Assembly (NCBI GenBank): GCA_017537045.1
Contig: JAFYLN010000067.1
Location: 1-8,749, forward strand
Direction of reading: 5' to 3'
Origin: Oscillospiraceae bacterium
GTDB taxonomy: Bacteria > Bacillota_A > Clostridia > Oscillospirales > Oscillospiraceae
Length of the DNA: 8,749 nucleotides
Within the stretch, counting starts at the first letter, position 1, and each line of letters begins with the position of its first letter. The position numbers were made by a program, and so were the translations under genes. A model generated the notes under the pieces. It saw nothing but the letters and a program-made list of their open reading frames with translations, was not told the DNA's origin and did no database searches. This document shows positions 5,573 through 8,749 of this stretch, piece by piece.

Positions 5573-6127
5573 ATGCGTGCAGTAATATTGCTAAGTGGCG
5601 GAATCGACTCAATGGCTTGTGTAAACTTCTATTTGCAGCAGGGGTATACTGTTGAATGTATCTTCTGCAATTATGGACAACCTGGGGCCACTCCTGAGTT
5701 AATTGCTGCGTCAAAGATAGCTGAACACTATCAGGTTGCCCTACATATAATCGAAACATCAAATATCTCCATTCCTGAGAGTGGTGAAATCTGTGGCAGA
5801 AATGCACTTTTAGTGCAGCAAGCACTATGCTGTTGTGGATATGGAACATACAAAATAATCCTCGGAATACATGACGGAACCGGCTACATAGATTGTTCCC
5901 AGCTGTTCGTTGATCGCATGAATAGGTTAATCGACTGTTATGCAAATGGTACGATAATTCTAGAAGCACCATTTTTGAATTGGCTCAAGCCTGAGATTCT
6001 TTCATATTGCAAATCTAATGCACTTCCTGTACATTTCACTTACAGTTGTGAGTCGGGCAAAGTACCTCCATGCGGACATTGCCTATCTTGCCTGGACAGA
6101 AAGGAGTATCTTGGTGAACAAATTTAA
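5573..6127 (+). CDS. cap9: QueC-like enzyme of type IV CBASS (Cap9)
   Basis: The N-terminus MRAVILLSGGIDSMACVNF carries the PP-loop ATP-pyrophosphatase motif S8-G-G-I-D-S13, as in QueC (7-cyano-7-deazaguanine synthase). GRN (75-77) matches the conserved QueC GRN, and LGIHDGTGYIDC (97-108) the QueC substrate loop. The C-terminus has a zinc site, Cys159-x7-Cys167-G-H-Cys170-x2-Cys173. At 184 residues it is shorter than housekeeping QueC (about 220-230). Normal QueC turns 7-carboxy-7-deazaguanine and ammonia into preQ0 using ATP. The CBASS version is reported to activate the same type of precursor for attachment to the CD-NTase instead. The ATG at 5573 follows AAAGG with a 10-base spacer. The neighbours (TGT-like protein, CD-NTase, SLATT), rather than queD/queE/folE, argue against a queuosine role. 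Its end overlaps the next gene by 14 bases. Confidence 0.85.
   Translation: MRAVILLSGGIDSMACVNFYLQQGYTVECIFCNYGQPGATPELIAASKIAEHYQVALHIIETSNISIPESGEICGRNALLVQQALCCCGYGTYKIILGIHDGTGYIDCSQLFVDRMNRLIDCYANGTIILEAPFLNWLKPEILSYCKSNALPVHFTYSCESGKVPPCGHCLSCLDRKEYLGEQI
6100..6106 (+). promoter_or_regulatory. Ribosome binding site that fixes the TGT-like start
   Basis: AAAGGAG lies 7 bases before GTG 6114, inside the end of the QueC-like gene. It favours GTG 6114 over the far upstream ATG at 6018, which would overlap the QueC-like gene by 110 bases and has no comparable site. Confidence 0.75.
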
Positions 6128-7091
6128 TCCATTAATACCCTTATTCATTCCTTCTTTTTCGAGCAAAGGAAATTTGCTGATTCCTTGCGAAGATGGAATA
6201 TATGTATCCGACAACTACGACCTATTACAAGTGTTAGATGTGCGGGTATCTAACAGTTATCTATTGAGCGCATATGATATTTTCCACGGATTTATGCCAT
6301 CAGATCCCAACGACTGGCCCTATACAGATTATTTGTTTATCGACAGTGGTGGATACGAAATCAGCGATACTTATGATCTCAGTGAGCGAAATAAGTTTAA
6401 CTATAACGTATTTGCTTGGGATATGGATAAAATGAACCAAGTATATCAGACTGTTACCTCTTGCACCAAATTCAGTAGTGCCACAATTATTCTTTCGAGC
6501 TATGATTTGATTGCACCATTTAAGGATCAACTAAATGCCGCTATCAAGCTTGCTCAAGATTTCCCTGATGCACTGGTAAACTTTATCATAAAGCCCGCAT
6601 TTTCTTTCGAGCAACTGCTCGAACATATCAAAGAGAACATTGAAGACCTTCAGCAAATTCCTATCTTGGGGTTGACAGAAAAAGAATTGGGCAATACCGT
6701 TCAGACACGGTTGCTAAACCTTATTGCGTTCAAGCAGCTATTAGACTCTCTTAACTGGGCTGGAAAGATTCATATTTTCGGCGGCTTAGAGCCAAGTCTA
6801 TCAACCCTCTATTATTTTGCTGGCGCAGATATCTTTGATGGATTATCATGGCAAAGAATGCGTTACCAAACAAATTCAACACTTTGGGACCCTTTTTCTT
6901 TTAATATCTCTCGTGATGAATTTGAAAACAAATTCTATATGATGGTTGATAATCTTTCTGTACTAAGGGATCTCTCAATCGATCTCTCTTGCGAATTAGC
7001 TAATCGTTCACTCAAGATGGTTCGCTTGAAAGAACTACTTAATAACACAGAATCAACTATAAGCGATATTATCATGGAGTTGGAGGGATAA
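6114..7091 (+). CDS. cap10: tRNA-guanine transglycosylase-like protein of type IV CBASS (Cap10)
   Basis: With the GTG start at 6114 the protein has 325 residues. Two TGT active-site regions are visible. LFIDSGGYE (74-82) matches the TGT DSGGFQ segment, whose Asp binds or acts on the base (here Asp77). GADIFDGLSWQRMR (237-250) matches the TGT MFDCVMPTR-type segment with the nucleophilic Asp (here Asp242). GGLEPS (223-228) lies where TGT has its substrate glycines. The C-terminal zinc motif CxCxxC...H of tRNA-acting TGT is absent; a helical tail ends in ISDIIMELEG. So it probably keeps the base-exchange barrel but does not act on tRNA in the usual way. In type IV CBASS this protein is reported to bind the CD-NTase and handle its N-terminal 7-deazaguanine adduct. 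It overlaps the QueC-like gene by 14 bases and ends 2 bases before the CD-NTase gene. Confidence 0.82.
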   Translation: MNKFNPLIPLFIPSFSSKGNLLIPCEDGIYVSDNYDLLQVLDVRVSNSYLLSAYDIFHGFMPSDPNDWPYTDYLFIDSGGYEISDTYDLSERNKFNYNVFAWDMDKMNQVYQTVTSCTKFSSATIILSSYDLIAPFKDQLNAAIKLAQDFPDALVNFIIKPAFSFEQLLEHIKENIEDLQQIPILGLTEKELGNTVQTRLLNLIAFKQLLDSLNWAGKIHIFGGLEPSLSTLYYFAGADIFDGLSWQRMRYQTNSTLWDPFSFNISRDEFENKFYMMVDNLSVLRDLSIDLSCELANRSLKMVRLKELLNNTESTISDIIMELEG

Positions 7092-7093
7092 CT

Positions 7094-7996
7094 ATGGGTG
7101 GTAGCGGCGGATTCGGAGGATACCGCGCGATTGGCATGGGGACACAATTGTCATCCAGTGCAAGCGGAGCTCAAGCATCTCAACATGAAATCGAAATGAA
7201 CGAGTTTCTAGAGGACCTGTTAAAAGAGTATAATAATCGAGATGTTGAAGCAATTCGTACACATCTTAATGAGATTGAAAAGGTTCTGGATCGAGAGATT
7301 GAAGGGCTTGACCGTATCCTTTTTGGAGGATCTATTTCTAAGCATACTTTCATTGAAGGAACAAGTGATGTAGATGCCTTGGTCATTCTCGACAGAGCAA
7401 CATATAAAGATGCAACACCAAAAGAACTGCAAACAGCCTTTGCCAAAATGCTTCGACAACGATTTCCTAAAACAGAAATCAAATGCGGAACATTAGCAGT
7501 AACTGTTAAATTCTCCAATTATGAAATACAGCTCTTGCCCGCTATGAAAAATAACGGCAAGTTGCAGATTGCTAGCAGTGATGGTTCCCACTGGTCTTCC
7601 TCGATTGATTCAACCAAATTTACAGCAAAATTATCAGCAACAAATAAGATAAACGGAAATAAAGTTGTGCCTGTAATAAAACTTTCCAAAAGTATACTAA
7701 GCAAGCTTCCTCCTAAGTATCAATTATCTGGATATCATGTTGAGGCGTTGGCTGTTGATGCTTTTTCAACTTATAATGGCAGATACACACTTTACGATAT
7801 GACCAAACACATGTTGAATTATTCAGTAAAGCGTGTTTTAAATCCGATGAATGATGTTACAGGCCAATCCGGAATAATTGACGATAAATTTGGTCCATCG
7901 CGAAGCGTAACCCGCCAATATTTATCTCGTCACATACAGGATATAGCAGGACATTTTTCAGGAGCATCGTCTGATGCCAAAGGACTATTTGACTGA
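7094..7996 (+). CDS. CD-NTase (cGAS/DncV-like nucleotidyltransferase) of type IV CBASS
   Basis: This 300-residue protein has the polymerase-beta-type core: LFGGSISKHT (76-85) with G78-G79-S80, SDVDALVIL (91-99) with metal ligands Asp92 and Asp94, and YEIQLLPA (143-150) with the third acid Glu144. CD-NTases make cyclic di- or oligonucleotides from NTPs on phage infection to switch on an effector. The first 30 residues form a flexible leader, MGGSGGFGGYRAIG followed by a Ser/Ala/Gly stretch. After Met removal, the exposed Gly2 suits the N-terminal 7-deazaguanine attachment reported for type IV CBASS. Start ATG 7094 has GGAGGG with a 6-base spacer and lies 2 bases after the TGT-like gene. The stop overlaps the next ATG by one base. 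The nucleotide product and clade cannot be told from the sequence alone. AT-rich like the rest of the operon. Confidence 0.9.
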   Translation: MGGSGGFGGYRAIGMGTQLSSSASGAQASQHEIEMNEFLEDLLKEYNNRDVEAIRTHLNEIEKVLDREIEGLDRILFGGSISKHTFIEGTSDVDALVILDRATYKDATPKELQTAFAKMLRQRFPKTEIKCGTLAVTVKFSNYEIQLLPAMKNNGKLQIASSDGSHWSSSIDSTKFTAKLSATNKINGNKVVPVIKLSKSILSKLPPKYQLSGYHVEALAVDAFSTYNGRYTLYDMTKHMLNYSVKRVLNPMNDVTGQSGIIDDKFGPSRSVTRQYLSRHIQDIAGHFSGASSDAKGLFD

Positions 7997-8598
7997 TGGT
8001 GATTCAAATGGATAAACAAACAATCCTTGATTTCGCAGATAAAAAGAAAAAAGGTTTCGACCAAATGGCTTCCATGCATTTTAAATTAAGTGACAAGTAC
8101 AAACTATTCTCTAACCTGGAGGATGCAATAGAGATTGTTATTTCTGTTCTTTTATGTGGTATTACTTTTATAGACTGTGAACGGTATTTTCATATTCCCT
8201 CGGATATATCAAGCCTTGCTATAGGGTTCGTCTCAATTTTTCTTTTTGCATTTACGCTAATCAAACAGACCTTAGGCCATAAAGAGCTATGTGAAAAACA
8301 TCAGTTAGCAGGAAAAATGTACGCAAAGGCAAAGCTTGATCTTGCTACTAAAATTACGGAATGGAGTCTCAAGCCTGTAACTGATGAGATAGTGTTGTCC
8401 TATCTAGATGACCATTATACTACCCTGAACGATTTGCCACAAATTCCGGAAAAACACTTCGCCTATTTGAAGCATGCACATCAAACAAAAGTGGCATTTA
8501 GTAAATTCTTAGATAGACATCCAAACGACTTTTTGTGGGTATGTAGACTTAAATTCAGATTAGGAATTGAGCGTTGTACAAAACAGAAAAATCAATAA
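7996..8598 (+). CDS. SLATT-domain two-transmembrane effector of CBASS
   Basis: The 200-residue protein has a charged N-terminal helix (about 1-42), two hydrophobic helices at about 44-60 (IEIVISVLLCGITFID) and 72-91 (SLAIGFVSIFLFAFTLIK), and a long, mostly helical cytoplasmic tail. This is the architecture of SLATT (SMODS and SLOG-associated 2TM) proteins, proposed membrane-disrupting effectors of cyclic-nucleotide defence systems. It probably sits in the inner membrane and opens a pore or perturbs the bilayer when the CD-NTase product is made. ATG 7996 overlaps the CD-NTase stop by one base (TGATG). ATG 8008 is a real alternative, because GGTGA lies 5 bases before it, giving 196 residues. 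No endonuclease, phospholipase or patatin effector is present, so this is the likely killing component. The stop at 8596-8598 ends the visible operon. Confidence 0.8.
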   Translation: MVIQMDKQTILDFADKKKKGFDQMASMHFKLSDKYKLFSNLEDAIEIVISVLLCGITFIDCERYFHIPSDISSLAIGFVSIFLFAFTLIKQTLGHKELCEKHQLAGKMYAKAKLDLATKITEWSLKPVTDEIVLSYLDDHYTTLNDLPQIPEKHFAYLKHAHQTKVAFSKFLDRHPNDFLWVCRLKFRLGIERCTKQKNQ

Positions 8599-8637
8599 AA
8601 GTCGTAAGCATGCAATACCCACCCTCACATAATCATG

Positions 8638-8711
8638 ACCACTAGTAAACTAGTGGTTTGCTCAGCCCCTAGAAGGGTCTTTTCTTGCCGACCCCTCTAA
8701 GGGGTACTGAG
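8638..8711. other. Nested hairpins: possible IS200/IS605-type element end or operon terminator
   Basis: ACCACTAGT (8638-8646) and ACTAGTGGT (8649-8657) form a perfect 9-bp stem. Immediately after it, CTCAG (8661-8665) pairs with CTGAG (8707-8711), enclosing ACCCCT/AGGGGT (8691-8696 with 8700-8705) and GGGTC/GACCC (8675-8679 with 8690-8694). A compact hairpin followed by further structure resembles the ends of IS200/IS605 elements. Some folds (CCCTAGAAGGG, then TCTTTTCTT) could end the CBASS transcript. No transposase is visible before the window ends, so the element call is tentative. Confidence 0.4.
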
Positions 8712-8749
8712 GGTTTATCATCGCATCACAATTACAGGCAGCCACTAAA

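Noticed and set aside
5800..5825. TGCACT/AGTGCA inverted repeat within the QueC-like gene
   Set aside because: It lies in coding sequence near the GRN motif, with no T-run or regulatory context, so it is probably incidental.
6018..6113. Longer start for the TGT-like protein at ATG 6018
   Set aside because: It lies deep within the QueC-like gene with no ribosome site, and the extra residues are an out-of-frame reading of the QueC zinc-site region. GTG 6114 has a consensus ribosome site.
5573..7091. Interpretation as a queuosine tRNA pathway or a Dpd DNA-deazaguanine modification cluster
   Set aside because: Neither queD/queE/folE nor DNA-modification partner genes are present, the TGT-like protein lacks the zinc motif, and the next two genes are a CD-NTase and a SLATT effector.

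Overview
The window looks like chromosome of a low-to-moderate GC Firmicute, probably a gut Clostridia (Oscillospiraceae/Ruminococcaceae-like). Strong AGGAGG-type ribosome sites, TTGNNN-17-TATAAT promoters, short hairpin-plus-T terminators and the mix of small GrpB, GNAT and alpha/beta-hydrolase genes point that way. The assignment rests on style only.

Left part (1-2214, minus strand, GC-rich): two tightly packed sets of small genes. A promoter at 1576-1604 drives an alpha/beta hydrolase, then a 140-residue protein with an apparent internal duplication, then a small frameshifted reading frame, then a GrpB-family protein that leaves the window at base 1. Upstream lies a GNAT acetyltransferase, coupled by ATGA overlap to a 41-residue remnant that looks like the N-terminus of a TatD-type metal hydrolase.

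Middle (2215-5371): an AT-rich spacer with a strong bidirectional terminator; an AT-rich DUF3800 gene (minus) with its own consensus promoter; a GC-rich ketopantoate-reductase-family gene (minus); then, divergent, a small serine resolvase (plus). Between these last two is a 28-bp palindrome with TGTCA/TGACA ends and a central AT dinucleotide, which looks like a resolvase crossover site.

Right part (5495-8598, plus strand, clearly AT-richer): a four-gene operon with one promoter and overlapping or nearly touching genes: QueC-like enzyme, tRNA-guanine-transglycosylase-like protein, CD-NTase (cGAS/DncV-like nucleotidyltransferase), and a SLATT two-transmembrane effector. This is the layout of a type IV CBASS anti-phage system. 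The CD-NTase begins Met-Gly-Gly-Ser-Gly-Gly and has a flexible Gly/Ser-rich leader. That fits the reported role of the QueC/TGT pair (Cap9/Cap10), which attach a 7-deazaguanine base to the N-terminal glycine of the nucleotidyltransferase. The inferred chain is: Cap9 and Cap10 license the CD-NTase by N-terminal modification, phage infection activates it to make a cyclic oligonucleotide, and the SLATT protein then disrupts the inner membrane. The 7-deazaguanine precursor must come from host genes, as none are in the window.

The last 110 bases carry nested hairpins that resemble an IS200/IS605-type element end, so the defence operon appears to sit between a resolvase and a possible transposon end.
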